64,000 nt of DNA. Source: Mucor racemosus. Its lineage: Eukaryota; Mucoromycota; Mucoromycetes; Mucorales; Mucoraceae. The notes under the pieces are model-generated. The model searched no databases and was not told the origin of the DNA. It saw only the letters and a list, made by a program, of their open reading frames with translations. This document shows positions 12,001 through 21,829 of this stretch, one piece after another; the stretch's first letter is position 1; each line of letters starts with the position of its first letter. Made by a program: the position numbers and the translations under genes. The DNA is taken from positions 372,001-436,000 of the forward strand of contig JAPEHQ010000008.1 of NCBI GenBank assembly GCA_027405735.1, written 5' to 3'.

Positions 12001-12310
12001 TGTGATATATATACTATTTTCTAATTCTATTAATAATATAGTAATAAGATATTGAAACAAGATCTTCATGGTTTTGTTCCTAGTTTGGAAGTACCAGTGG
12101 TACAATTTGACATTTTAAAGTTTTGTGTGATTTAAAGTTATTAGATCTTAGATGTTGACTAAGATCAATTTGATTACTAAACAAACTTGGTATATGTAGT
12201 TTACTACATTGAACAATGATTTGTAATACTGCCAAAAAAAGAGCAAATGCTTCAAGGCTTTTTTATATATCAAACTATGCGATTAAATAGCAATGATTGC
12301 ACTAGACTGT
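9050..12310 (+). mobile_element. Element T1, copy A (~3.2 kb)
   Basis: Most of this stretch is repeated in reverse orientation at 32800-36340 (copy B). Parts recur at 36710-37830 (C), 39300-39990 (D) and 51480-52060 (F). In order it holds a left arm (9050-9660), an AT-rich segment, a cluster of TGC-containing motifs (10010-10320), a 650-bp block (10660-11310), an antisense fragment of a dynein intermediate chain gene (about 11320-11572) and a right arm. Copy A has about 300 bases (11880-12190) absent from B. No transposase or reverse transcriptase is readable, so it is called a non-autonomous or decayed element. Class is unknown. Confidence 0.7.
11320..11572 (-). pseudogene. Dynein intermediate chain C-terminal fragment (in T1 copy A)
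   Basis: The minus strand reads WDVSDFKLTFIIRRADETFD, then a stop, then VGSGKASNKLAWDKEGKK and VAIGSSDGHVYVYD. This corresponds to the last WD40 blade of cytoplasmic dynein intermediate chains, whose family pattern is LWNLNNDTE...ALN...W...G..IA.G...G.I.IYDVG. An in-frame stop lies just before the VGSGK segment. The rest of the gene is missing. A second copy sits in T1 copy B and a shorter one in copy C, so the fragment travels with the element. It is a captured, non-functional gene piece. Confidence 0.7.
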
Positions 12311-13009
12311 GCTTTGTAAAGAGCCTGTTTATGTTAATCAGAATAATTAGTACTTTCATTCAAAATCAAAAGTAATAAGCTTTGCTTTATACATTTACAT
12401 TCACCCATTCAATACATCATGACATTGCATTTATTTTCCGTTATATCAATCAACCAACTTTATCTTGATTCGATACGTTTTACAATTAAATGCTTAAATT
12501 ACACTTGAACACTTGAGCCACAAAGTATTGCCACAAAAACATCTCGTACAGGTCGACGAAGCATCACAATTTGGATCATTTTTTTGTGTTCATAGATCTG
12601 AGCTCTCTCACACATTCATATATATCTGTATGAACAATATTTCCGTCTGTTTAATTTAACTAAAATACATTGAAAGCCAACATCGTACTTGATAAAACGC
12701 CTTACCTTATTTTGAGTCAACACAACTGATTTGATGCTATTTTAGCATCAGTAGTTGAATCAGATAAATTTGAGATTAGATGACCCCTTTTAATAGTTTT
12801 GCATATCATGAGCTAATAATGGACCGTTATTATTATAGATACGCTAATAAATAAGGATGGCGAGTTAACTCTAATAGACGAACGAGTTAATTAGCAGTAT
12901 AAAAAAAATATTAAAATCAAATAAATGCAGCAATTGAATGAGCAAGAGATTATAAACCATGTAAATTGGTATAATTGAATTGTTTCAAGCGTTTTCAGCT
13001 GAATACACC

Positions 13010-13190
13010 TTTACTTTTGGCCTATAAAAATTGATTTATTAGTAAGATCAATTAATAAATTAATAAGTAATGATTATGATGTACTTTTGATAGTTGGTAG
13101 TGGTATACAAGGCAACATCTTGTTTTCTTCTTCTTGCTTAGTTTTTGGCCACTAAATGGATATTATTGCTTTTTAAGACCTAGCTTGCAC
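13010..13190 (+). repeat. 180-bp block shared with 37805-37985
   Basis: Both places start with a TTACTTTTG-CCTATAAAAATT motif. They continue through 'gatagttggtagtg', 'caacatcttgttttc' (or 'caacgtcttgttttc') and 'ggccactaaat'. At 37805 the block follows the dynein fragment of T1 copy C directly, so it is probably a detached piece of the same element family. Confidence 0.6.
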
Positions 13191-14885
13191 TTAAAGGCTT
13201 CTAAGCTAAATCTTCTTGTTTTTCAATGTTTTATTATATATTAAACTTCTAGGGGTGGTTTTTTTGGATAATTTTTGGGCCCCTAAGCCTTGTAATTGTA
13301 AATCCTGTTTTGTTTTGTTTTTCTATTTTGTATTTTTAACAATTTGGAGAATTTTCACATTTTTTTACAAAAGTATCGGTAGGAATTAGGCAACCAAGTT
13401 TTCTGGGGTAAAATTAGTTGCTGAAAACAAATCTGCAATTTATTTTATTGTATCTATCAATTTCGCCGAGACTTTTGTGATATAAACTTTGCTGGATTCT
13501 AGTATATACGCGTATAGCAACCCTTAAATTTTATTATAAAGTCTTACTTGAACACATAATAAAAGTTGTTGAACAATTTATTCCACACATTTTGATATAT
13601 AATTCCAAATGCTAATTCTGGTTTCAACAATTTCAGAGGGAAAACCTAGCGAAAAAACATGAATATTTGTACTGGTGATTAATTTTAGTAAAAACTTTTT
13701 TTCAAAAACAGTATCCATCCATTCAACATTGTCCCGGCTACAGATTTTATTAAATAAAGCAAGGATGGTTACTATAGTGATTGTTTCATAAATTTGAATG
13801 ATGCAGAAATGGCCAGCTTAAAATTGAGAAACCGCATTTGAAATGAAAATAACTCGAGAAAATACTAAGGTATTGCAATGATGGTTATTAAGTAAAGTCT
13901 ACTTTATTTTTCATTCTCTACCAGGATATCTAGTTTTTGGATGGCTGTAAAGACTTTTTTATTTTTTTATAAATTTTGTGAGAGTACTTTTTCTGTTATA
14001 GAGATCCATGAAGGGATGACAGGTATGCAAATCTAAAACCATAGGATAGTACTCATTAGCGTCTATTCAACAAATTTGATCTCGTCAAAAAATATTGATT
14101 TTTCATCGAGGAAATTGAGATTGAATGATTGATTTTTGGTGATGATAAAAAAGGATCCATTTTGGACGAGGATATACAAGGAAAAATTTTCGCCGACCAA
14201 AAAAAATGATCAAAAAAATGTATATCCCCACGAAAAAATAGAGCTACAGCGACGTATAAATACTCATTTTGTAGATAATTTTGTTGCGCATAATGTGAAA
14301 ATAAAATATTTTAGGGTTGCATTTGAGTAAAGGGTACTTTTTGATCAAAAACTGTTAAAATTTGACATTAAATTTACTAGAGATTTTATGAGAAAAACAT
14401 TTTCAAAATTTACACAGATCGATTTAGAATAAAAAACTGAACCTAAAACATTTAATACGCTAGTTCAACTTACTATGCATTTTTGTGAGCAATTAAACAT
14501 ACAAGGATTTTTTTGGATTTTTTTGGATTTTTTTTCCATTTGAACACTTTTTGGATTCAAGCTCAGTTACGTGCGCATATCTGATTATACAATTTTATAT
14601 GGTGATATTCAAAATCGGAGCGTGCCCCCATTTCAATAGATAATTAGGAAATAAAAAATGTAAGGCTATACTTGAGATGCTACAAAATGTCGACAAAAGA
14701 TTTATTTCTATTTATGTTGATTTCCCAGCGAGTATAAAGGCTTCAAAAGTAAAACACTTGCTTTTACCCTCTTAGAAACTCCATTTAAAATGTCAAATAT
14801 CTCGAAATTTTAATAAGCTTGCGCATAAAGGATTCTAAGCTAAATCTTGTTGTTTTTCAATGTTTTATTACACATTAAATCTTCA
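13187..14885 (+). mobile_element. R3 copy 2 bounded by ~65-bp direct repeats
   Basis: The core 13300-14765 is the second R3 copy. It is flanked by two similar stretches, 13187-13250 and 14820-14885, that share TCTAAGCTAAATCTT and TTTTTCAATGTTTTATTA. Copy 1 at 1540-2990 does not show these flanks. The direct repeats could be short terminal repeats lost from copy 1, or a pre-existing sequence into which R3 inserted with a large duplication. Confidence 0.55.
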
Positions 14886-15765
14886 GTTTTTTTACAATAA
14901 TTTTGAGGCAATTGAATTTTTTATCTTTACATTCTTTCGGTTTGGTGTTGCCCCTGGTTTGAAATAGCTAAGTATATTCATGGGAAAAAAGTGTGAAAAA
15001 AACAATAGGAATTCTCTAGATAATACTAGGGTTTTATTACCAAATAGAACATAATTGACTCTTTTTTGACAGGGAGATACCCTTCTATTTATACACAATT
15101 TAATCTATATTATAAATCAATGAGAACAAATAGGAACATAATCTACTCGATTTCTTTGGGTTCTGATTTCATCATGGATGAAATCAGGCCATATTGAATA
15201 ATAGCACATTTATGGTTCAGGTCAATAATTATAATTCGCTGTATACTTCTGTATATTGAGAGTACCTAAAAAACTTTTTGGTGATAGATTGGACTTATTA
15301 TTCAAATAAATACTGAATTTTTGAGACATTAATTTGATCTATAAGTATAAATTAACGAATACATCTTATTTTGCTATCTGATGACCGATTTAAAAAGTTC
15401 TCTCAACAATAACATTCTAATTTAGCTACATGTAAACCTATGCTAAATTCAAATAGAAGTTTTAATTGCTTATTATGCTTCAAAGTGATAAGCAACTATA
15501 GTTCTAGACCGAAATTTAATTAAGGGTGTACATAAATTGCCATCTTTGTGTTCCCAGGAACCTTCTATACTGTTACAATTCAAGTTTATACATAAATATC
15601 TAATCAATCGATTGATTTGATATATTTAATATTATTGTATGGCTATTTTTTTGAGCATTAAAATAAAATTCTGTTACTCAAGATCACCATTTGTTTCCTC
15701 TTCTATGTTTGACCTTTTTTATTTTGATAATATGCTTCTTCAAATACTACAATAAAAGCCTTATT
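14886..15765. other. AT-rich spacer
   Basis: No gene, RNA or repeat recognised. It separates the left repeat block from the first gene island. Confidence 0.4.
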
Positions 15766-16248
15766 TTATTGTGTACGGACGTTTGTTTTAATTTCGTTGT
15801 TTACAGGTCCCTCTGTATCGCCATCATAACCAGAGGATGGGGTTGGTACATCTTCTCTTCTAGCAGCAGCGCTTGTTATACGAGAAGTTGCTTGATTAAT
15901 GATGGGCAATGGAGCGCGGAAGTCTGCGGGCTTTGTTGTTGGAGCATTACTATCTGTGCTACTATTTCCACTGCTCATTCTTCGATGGTATTTCCCAGTA
16001 ATCTTGCTGCTTGTTTTTGTGTAATCCATTAAAGATCTCTTTGGTTGCTGCCTTTCTTGAAATAATTTTCTTAATTCTTCTTTATGTTTCAGGTCTTCTT
16101 CTTCATCATCAAAATCATCATCTTCATCACCCCCAGATGCCATGGAAGAGGCAGAAGCTTCCATGCCTGATTCATAGTCATCGTTTAAAGCATTTCGAAG
16201 AGGAGAAAAGGGTATATAGTTGGTTGTATTTAAGGATCTGTCTACCAT
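15766..16248 (-). CDS. Hypothetical acidic low-complexity protein, 160 aa
   Basis: An uninterrupted ATG-to-TAA frame on the minus strand. The protein starts MVDRSLNTTNYIPFSPLRNA. It has an acidic stretch (residues about 40-52, SGGDEDDDFDDEEED), then a charged helix-like segment (KHKEELRKLFQERQQ), then a Ser/Thr/Pro-rich, probably disordered C-terminal half. No enzymatic domain or membrane segment is visible and I do not recognise the family. Upstream minus-strand sequence at 16320-16430 (a QLSVDVKKESDSDWYEPSD frame) could be a further 5' exon, which would move the start. A GTAAAC donor-like site near the 3' end could also extend it. Its composition makes real coding likely. Confidence 0.55.
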   Translation of the reverse strand: MVDRSLNTTNYIPFSPLRNALNDDYESGMEASASSMASGGDEDDDFDDEEEDLKHKEELRKLFQERQQPKRSLMDYTKTSSKITGKYHRRMSSGNSSTDSNAPTTKPADFRAPLPIINQATSRITSAAARREDVPTPSSGYDGDTEGPVNNEIKTNVRTQ

Positions 16249-16259
16249 TATTAAAGTAA

Positions 16260-17400
16260 AAAATGCTATATAGAGGAAAAGAGAACCCTTTTCAATACGT
16301 GCATTGTATGCAGGTTTAACTTTCTAACAGCAGCATCAGCCTGCAACGGAGGTCACTTGGTTCATACCAGTCACTATCACTCTCCTTTTTAACATCGACA
16401 GAAAGCTGCATGAATGTCAATACTGTACCAATAGTTAGAATAGTATTTAATGACAATGCAAAGACAAGTTACTGAATAATTTTATCGTTTTTTTTTTATA
16501 TATCCTTGTTCTCCTCTTCTTTTATTCTATTGTCCTCGTCCTCTTCCTTCTTCTCTGTGGTCATTCTTCTTCATCTTTTGTGTTTGTGTGTGCGTTATCG
16601 TTGTATGATTCCTTTTTTTATATTTAAATTATTGTATTTATTTAATTCTGACTGTCAAGTACGACCATATGATTTTAAAAATAAAGTGATACACCTGTCA
16701 AGGACACAGTTATTGAATTTTTAGTATATCAACATTGCATTTGTATGAATCGTTTCTTTTGAAGGGAATAATGCATGCATGATGAGGTAAACGACCAATT
16801 CACTATTGATACTTCTCATCAACTAGAGTCAAAAAGAAGGAAGATCGCATGCTTCAATGCCCTATCAAGTTATACGCAAAATTGTTATTTTTAAAGAATT
16901 TTATATCATCAATATCCTGCCATGAGCTCCTAATAAAAGTGTTCATATAGACACTTGATGTCAGTTGTTTTCTGCTATTTTTTAATTTAGATTTTATTCT
17001 AGCAAAATTCCTTTCGATATACAAAATTAGATCAGTAAAGCAAAGAAATATTTAATCTCCCTCTGCAGTTCATAAGATAAAAATTGCATTGTACACATGA
17101 ATGTACTCTTAACCGAATAGAAAAAGTTTCAAGATATCTTTAAAGCCTATATACTTTGATATGATGTCGTTTATATACAGGTAAAGGAAGAAGCTTTTAA
17201 TAATCAAGAGACGAGCAGCAAACTGACTTAAAATTAATGGGTATTTTGTCCAATCATTCTAAAATTTCTAGATTTTTATGGCATCACAATGATTTCGACT
17301 TTTCTGGAAGAATATTCCAAATATGAACGAGATGATATACACACACGCGCACACGGAGCATATACAACTCTTGAATTACATCATTATGAAACTTTTGTGG
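16260..17400. other. Intergenic region, possible 5' exon material
   Basis: A minus-strand frame at about 16330-16430 reads VDVKKESDSDWYEPSDLRCR between acceptor-like CAG sites and may belong to the gene ending at 15766. A Glu/Lys-rich minus-strand stretch follows at about 16505-16570. I cannot join these with confidence. The rest shows nothing recognisable. Confidence 0.3.
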
Positions 17401-17402
17401 AG

Positions 17403-17410
17403 TATAAATA
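17403..17410 (+). promoter_or_regulatory. TATA box for the small membrane-protein gene
   Basis: TATAAATA lies 66 bases upstream of the ATG at 17476, the same spacing class as the TATA box of the malate dehydrogenase gene in this window. Confidence 0.55.
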
Positions 17411-17475
17411 ACCCTTACACTCACATTTTACAGCCTCTTATCTCTTTTTTTTCCCTTTGAAATACATAATAAAAA

Positions 17476-17762
17476 ATGTTTGATAATATGCTTCAATACA
17501 GTGGTGGTCTTGTTGGCCTCATCATCTTAATTCTCGATTTAATCGTCATCTTCGAAGTAATGAACTCAAATCGTGATATCACTGGTAAACTTGGTTGGTC
17601 TCTTTTAGTCTTTTTCTTCCCTGTTGTTGGATTGATTCTCTATTTGTAAGTTTATGAGGCATTTTATGGGTTAATTTTATGGGTATTAATGGCGAGTTTT
17701 TGTTTTATAGCTTATTGAGTGGTCGTAGTGAACATAATGCACGATACGAAGCGATTGTTTAA
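17476..17762 (+). CDS. Small PLDc_N-type membrane protein, 73 aa
   Basis: Two exons, 17476-17645 and 17711-17762, joined over a GTAAGT...TTATAG intron, give 73 residues. The protein is two hydrophobic helices: about residues 9-27 (GLVGLIILILDLIVIFEVM) and about 40-58 (GWSLLVFFFPVVGLILY). They are linked by a short polar turn containing NRDITGKLGW, and a basic/polar tail LSGRSEHNARYEAIV follows. The hairpin with K-x-x-W...FFPVVG.ILY matches the phospholipase D-nuclease N-terminal (PLDc_N) domain, here without any catalytic domain. Such short proteins are known in fungi and bacteria; their function is not established. The gene has its own TATA box and converges on the cyclophilin gene 80 bases downstream. 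Confidence 0.8.
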
Positions 17763-17842
17763 TAATTATATCAAATATTCTAATAATAATGATCGACTTT
17801 TTTTCTTTTAAATATCTCTTTAATTCAATAAAATTGTAAAAA

Positions 17843-17928
17843 TTACTCGAAACGACAACGATCAATGCGAACTGTATCCTTAGGACTAGATATATGTGTA
17901 TTGTTAATAACTTTAAATAAAATGCTGT

Positions 17929-17964
<36 letters not shown>

Positions 17965-18879
17965 ACATACCGATCATTGCCGTCTGTTCTAACCAAACCC
18001 ATTCTCTTGACAACGTTCATACCGTCGCTCACTCGGGCAAAAATTGTATGTTTGCCTAAATAAACTGTGTTAGATTATATGAACATTTCGTATAGTAAAG
18101 GCTAATACCATCTAACCAAGGAGTAGGGGCCAAAGTGATGAAAAACTATATTTTACTGTTGTTAGTATCCAAGAAAAAAAAAATTGCATGATTTGATCTA
18201 CTAAAACTTTACTTGTGATCCATTTGTATTAGGACCAGAATTGGCCATACTAAGGATACCAGCACCAGTATGCTTGAGTTCACGATTAATTTCATCAGCA
18301 AATTTCTCACTAAAATGTATTTATTCAATCAGCATCAAATCATTACAAAAAGTAAATTTGAGTATTACCCATAAATCGATGCGCCTCCACGACCAGTACC
18401 GGTTGGGTCACCACCTATCTAATGAATCAGTATCTACGCAATTAGTACAAAGTTGACTATTAGTTTACCTTGAATCATAAAATCCTAAAATGTCGTTAAC
18501 TTTGTTAATATTCATCATGATATATATTATAATTCAAACCTACAGCAATAATACGATGGAACTATGAAAATATATTAAGTAAAAAATTTATATGAACGAT
18601 AAATAGAGATAAAACTTACGCTAACACCATCATAATATCCACGCTTTGCCTAGAAACATCTGTCAATTTTTTATTCTCATGATTTGTGTATATTTGATTT
18701 CTTACAAGCTCGTAAAAGTTTTTACAGGTTCTAAAAAGTTGCAAAAAGATAGTCGTCAGTTTTAGATGAAAAACAATTGATTTACACGATTAAACGTACT
18801 TTGGTGCATGATCCCAGTAAAGTTCAATATGAATTGAACCCATAGAGGTATCAAGAATAACAGATTTATTATCAGACAT
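17843..18879 (-). CDS. PPIL1: PPIL1-type peptidyl-prolyl cis-trans isomerase (cyclophilin), 158 aa
   Basis: Ten exons by frame and splice sites: 18800-18879, 18706-18730, 18620-18649, 18544-18561, 18469-18484, 18369-18414, 18213-18309, 18109-18145, 17971-18055 and 17843-17885. They total 477 bases and close exactly in frame. The protein has the cyclophilin core: FHRI for the catalytic Arg, [35 protein letters not shown] and [12 protein letters not shown]. It lacks the N-terminal extension of other cyclophilins and has the ~160-aa length of PPIL1, a spliceosome-associated isomerase that acts on proline bonds in SKIP-containing complexes. The last intron contains a 32-base T tract (sense strand). 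The start codon lies 89 bases downstream of the Nop13-like gene's stop, on the same strand. Confidence 0.9.
17931..17962. repeat. A32 homopolymer inside the cyclophilin gene's last intron
   Basis: Thirty-two consecutive A on the + strand, i.e. a T tract just inside the 5' splice site in the gene's sense direction. Assembly length of such runs is unreliable. Confidence 0.85.
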
Positions 18880-18968
18880 TGTTAAATTACACGAGTTAAA
18901 AAGAAGAAGATGTAGTATTTGACATTTTTTGTTTATTTTTTATACAGTAATTTTTTTTAAAAACAGCT

Positions 18969-20307
18969 CTAATCAAATGTAACCTTTGTACCCTTAAATT
19001 CTTGCACTGAAGGCTTTTGTCTTTGTGCAGCATACAATGCTTGGCCAGGCTTCACCTTTTCATGACTAACAGCCTTCTTGGGTCTTCTCTCTCTAAATTC
19101 TCTCTTTTCTTCGCCATTGTTATCACCACCCTCGGTATAATCTCGTCTTTGTCTCTTGGGATATGGTTGTTCCTCAGATGTTGTTGAAGCAGCAGGTGCA
19201 CCTGTTGATTCAGAAGTGTTGTTAGGACGCTCTGCCTTTTCCTTTTCACGCATTAACCAAGGTTTTGATCTCATATGTGCTTCTGCACTACCAAATTCAA
19301 CACGCACTTTACGTCCATCCAACATATGCTTATCAGGGGCACGAATAGCCTTTGTAGCAGACTCAATTTCATGATAGTCAACGTAACCGAAACCTTTACA
19401 TTTGCCTGAATCTTCAAAAGTAGCAACACGCACTTTACGAATATCACCAGCCCATTCAAAATTTTCACGAATTGATTTCTCGGTTGTATCAAAACTGAGA
19501 TTACCAAGGAAAAGTGTGGGACAAGGAGGATTCTTTTGCTTTTTAATCTCTTTCTTCTCTGCTTCAGTTGGTGCTTTTGATCCATCAGCACGTTCAAAAT
19601 TTTCAGAATCCTTAATTAAAAGTGAGCGACCTTCTAATTTCTTTTCTGACATGGCTACACCCTTTGCAGCTTCCTCAGGTGTAGAGAAGAAAATGTATGC
19701 AAAACTAATAGATCAATGTTAATTTATAAATCGAAAAATGATGTAAATAAAAAGTATTTACCCTTTGTTGTAGTTCTTGGCTCCGTTACCCTTGGGACAT
19801 TTGATACGAGTAATTTCACCACACTCTGCGAAAAATTCCTTGATTGTAGCCAAAGTGGTAGCATAAGAAAGATTGCCCACCCAAATACCGTACTCCATCT
19901 CCTTCTTTTTCTTTTCGGCTTTAGGCTTCTTAACAGGCTCTACGACATTACCGTCAGCATCCAAAACTGGTTCTTTAGGCTCCTCATCCTCCTTTTCGTC
20001 TTCATCATCGGTCAATTCTCCTCTCTAAATTAAAGCAAATGTTAAAAAATATTGAATAAAACAGGAATTTTAAAATCTCTACCTTTCTCTTTTTGTTCAA
20101 ATTTTTCTTTGACTTTTTCTTTTCTCTGTTCTTTCTGTTAATCTCACGTTGAGCTTGTCTTTCTTCTTTTGACATCTCCTTCTTGAGTCTCTTCTTTTCG
20201 GCCTTCTCAGCGAGACGAGCTTTTTCCTCTTCATCTACTTGCATCTCAGTGATTTCTTCGAGAACATTGAAACTGTCATCTTCTTCTTTCTTTTCTTTTC
20301 TTCCCAT
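18969..20307 (-). CDS. NOP13: Nop13-like nucleolar protein with two RRMs, 407 aa
   Basis: Three exons, 20083-20307, 19762-20024 and 18969-19704, total 1224 bases. The N-terminal 120 residues are Lys/Glu-rich and probably coiled or disordered, containing KKSKKNLNKKRK as a likely nuclear/nucleolar signal. RRM1 begins GIWVGNLSY (RNP2) and spans the second intron, with GFAYIFF as RNP1. RRM2 has LFLGNLSFD (RNP2) and KGFGYVDY (RNP1). A basic tail KRQRRDYTEGG follows. Two RRMs, basic flanks and a length near 400 fit yeast Nop13, a pre-ribosome-associated nucleolar RNA-binding protein. Generic nucleolin-like proteins are the alternative. It is divergent from the zinc-finger gene, with 205 bases between start codons. 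Confidence 0.85.
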
Positions 20308-20512
20308 TATAGAATGTCTCTTTTATTGTGGTTGAAGAAAGTTCAAGTAAAACAAAAAATTTGATGTTCCCGGCTTCCCTTAATTTGAATGGGCATAATG
20401 AAGTCAAAATGGTCACATTGCAATGGAAGACATATACTTAAACCTCAAGCCACTTGCTCATTAACAATACACAAACGTGGATTTCCTTACTATAGTTTAA
20501 TTCTCAACAAAT

Positions 20513-21454
20513 ATGCCTCCTAAACCTGATGTACGCCGCTTACTGAAAAAGCAACAACAAGAAAGAAAGAAAGTTACCAAAATCACACATCCTTTTGCCA
20601 AATATGACCAAGCAGGAAGCCTTGTGTGTGTTGTATGTAATTCCAATGTCAAGTCAGAAGCTGTTTGGCAGGCTCATTTAGGGTCTCAATTACATCGTGA
20701 TAATATCCAAAAATTAAAAGAGCTCAAACAACAACAACAACAACAACAATTAAAGCGTCGTGCGTCTTCACCACCACCGCCATCCTCTGAACAGCAATCT
20801 GATAGCAAACGTATGCGACTCGACGACGAACAAGATCGACAAAATATCGAACTTAGTGATGAAGGCAACTCTGATGAAGAACAAGAGGATGAAGAGATGG
20901 GTTTACCCGCTGATTTCTTTGATAAACAAGACCAAGAAGCTGAAGAAATACCAGAGGAGGTAGAACAAACTCCCGTTGATGATGAAGAGACGAATACACT
21001 TCCTTCTGGGTTCTTTGATGACCCTGAAGAAGAAGCACGCGTTCAAGGTACACTTGCACCTGAAGAACAGGCAAAAGCAGATTTGGAAAAAGATGTTGAA
21101 ATGTTCAATGATGCTATGATGGATGTTACTGAAGAATCTAAACAAGTGCAGGAGGAGGATGATGAGACATTTTGGGAAGAAAGACATCTTGATATTAATA
21201 GAGAGCAAGCTAAATTTGACTCAAGAGTAGAAAAGTTAAAGCAATTGAGACAAACTGGTCAAACTAAAATGGCAATTGACCATCAACAGATTGAAGAAGA
21301 ATATGAGGATGAGGATGGTATTAAAACAGGTCTTAAATCAAGCGTAAGACAAGTGCTTAAAAGTAAACCTGCAAAACAAGTCGAATCTATGTTTGATGAT
21401 GATGACGAATCTGATGAAGGATCTGATGATGATTGGCGTGCTCAACAACTTTAA
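20513..21454 (+). CDS. ZNF830-like zinc-finger protein, 313 aa
   Basis: Single exon. Residues 1-20 are basic and start MPPKPDVRRLLKKQQQER. A single C2H2 finger follows, with CVVCNSNV supplying the cysteine pair and WQAHLGSQLHRDNI the histidines. This is the matrin/U1-like finger of ZNF830 (CCDC16) family proteins, which occur in spliceosome preparations and are linked to genome stability in animals. Then come a Q-rich stretch (QQQQQQQQ), a long Asp/Glu-rich region containing two LP(A/S)(D/G)FFD motifs, and a C-terminal coiled segment ending DDESDEGSDDDWRAQQL. The LPxxFFD motif and FWEERHLDINREQAKFDSRV are typical of this family. It shares a short divergent promoter with the Nop13-like gene. 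Confidence 0.85.
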   Translation: MPPKPDVRRLLKKQQQERKKVTKITHPFAKYDQAGSLVCVVCNSNVKSEAVWQAHLGSQLHRDNIQKLKELKQQQQQQQLKRRASSPPPPSSEQQSDSKRMRLDDEQDRQNIELSDEGNSDEEQEDEEMGLPADFFDKQDQEAEEIPEEVEQTPVDDEETNTLPSGFFDDPEEEARVQGTLAPEEQAKADLEKDVEMFNDAMMDVTEESKQVQEEDDETFWEERHLDINREQAKFDSRVEKLKQLRQTGQTKMAIDHQQIEEEYEDEDGIKTGLKSSVRQVLKSKPAKQVESMFDDDDESDEGSDDDWRAQQL

Positions 21455-21764
21455 AATAAATACCTACTACTAATTGTACATTAAAATTTGATTATATACT
21501 AAATCATGTACGATGAACATGTATAGTACTGTATACCTAAAGATTTTGAGCATATGCATGAGCTGTATCTGAGAATAATCTACTTGTTGGTAGCATGTAT
21601 CCTTAGGCAAACGCTATAAAACAACACAATTTCTGTCAATATAATTATCCCATTTTATTAAGATTACTCACATTTGTCACTAATAGAGTACGTTAAAGTC
21701 TATTGTTTATGTTTTGGTAGGTATTAGCTTTTGAAACATGTTCGTGCGTCGTAACGCTTACTTT

Positions 21765-21798
<34 letters not shown>

Positions 21799-21829
21799 GG
21801 AATATGCCACCTTTTATATGCCCAATCCC
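21455..21829. other. Intergenic region with an A32 homopolymer
   Basis: The 3' flank of the zinc-finger gene. It contains 32 consecutive A at 21766-21797, immediately left of an R2 element. No gene is seen. Confidence 0.6.

Noticed and set aside
9050..12310. T1 as a Helitron
   Set aside because: Gene capture would fit, but neither a 5' TC end, a 3' hairpin with CTRR, nor a Rep/helicase frame could be identified.
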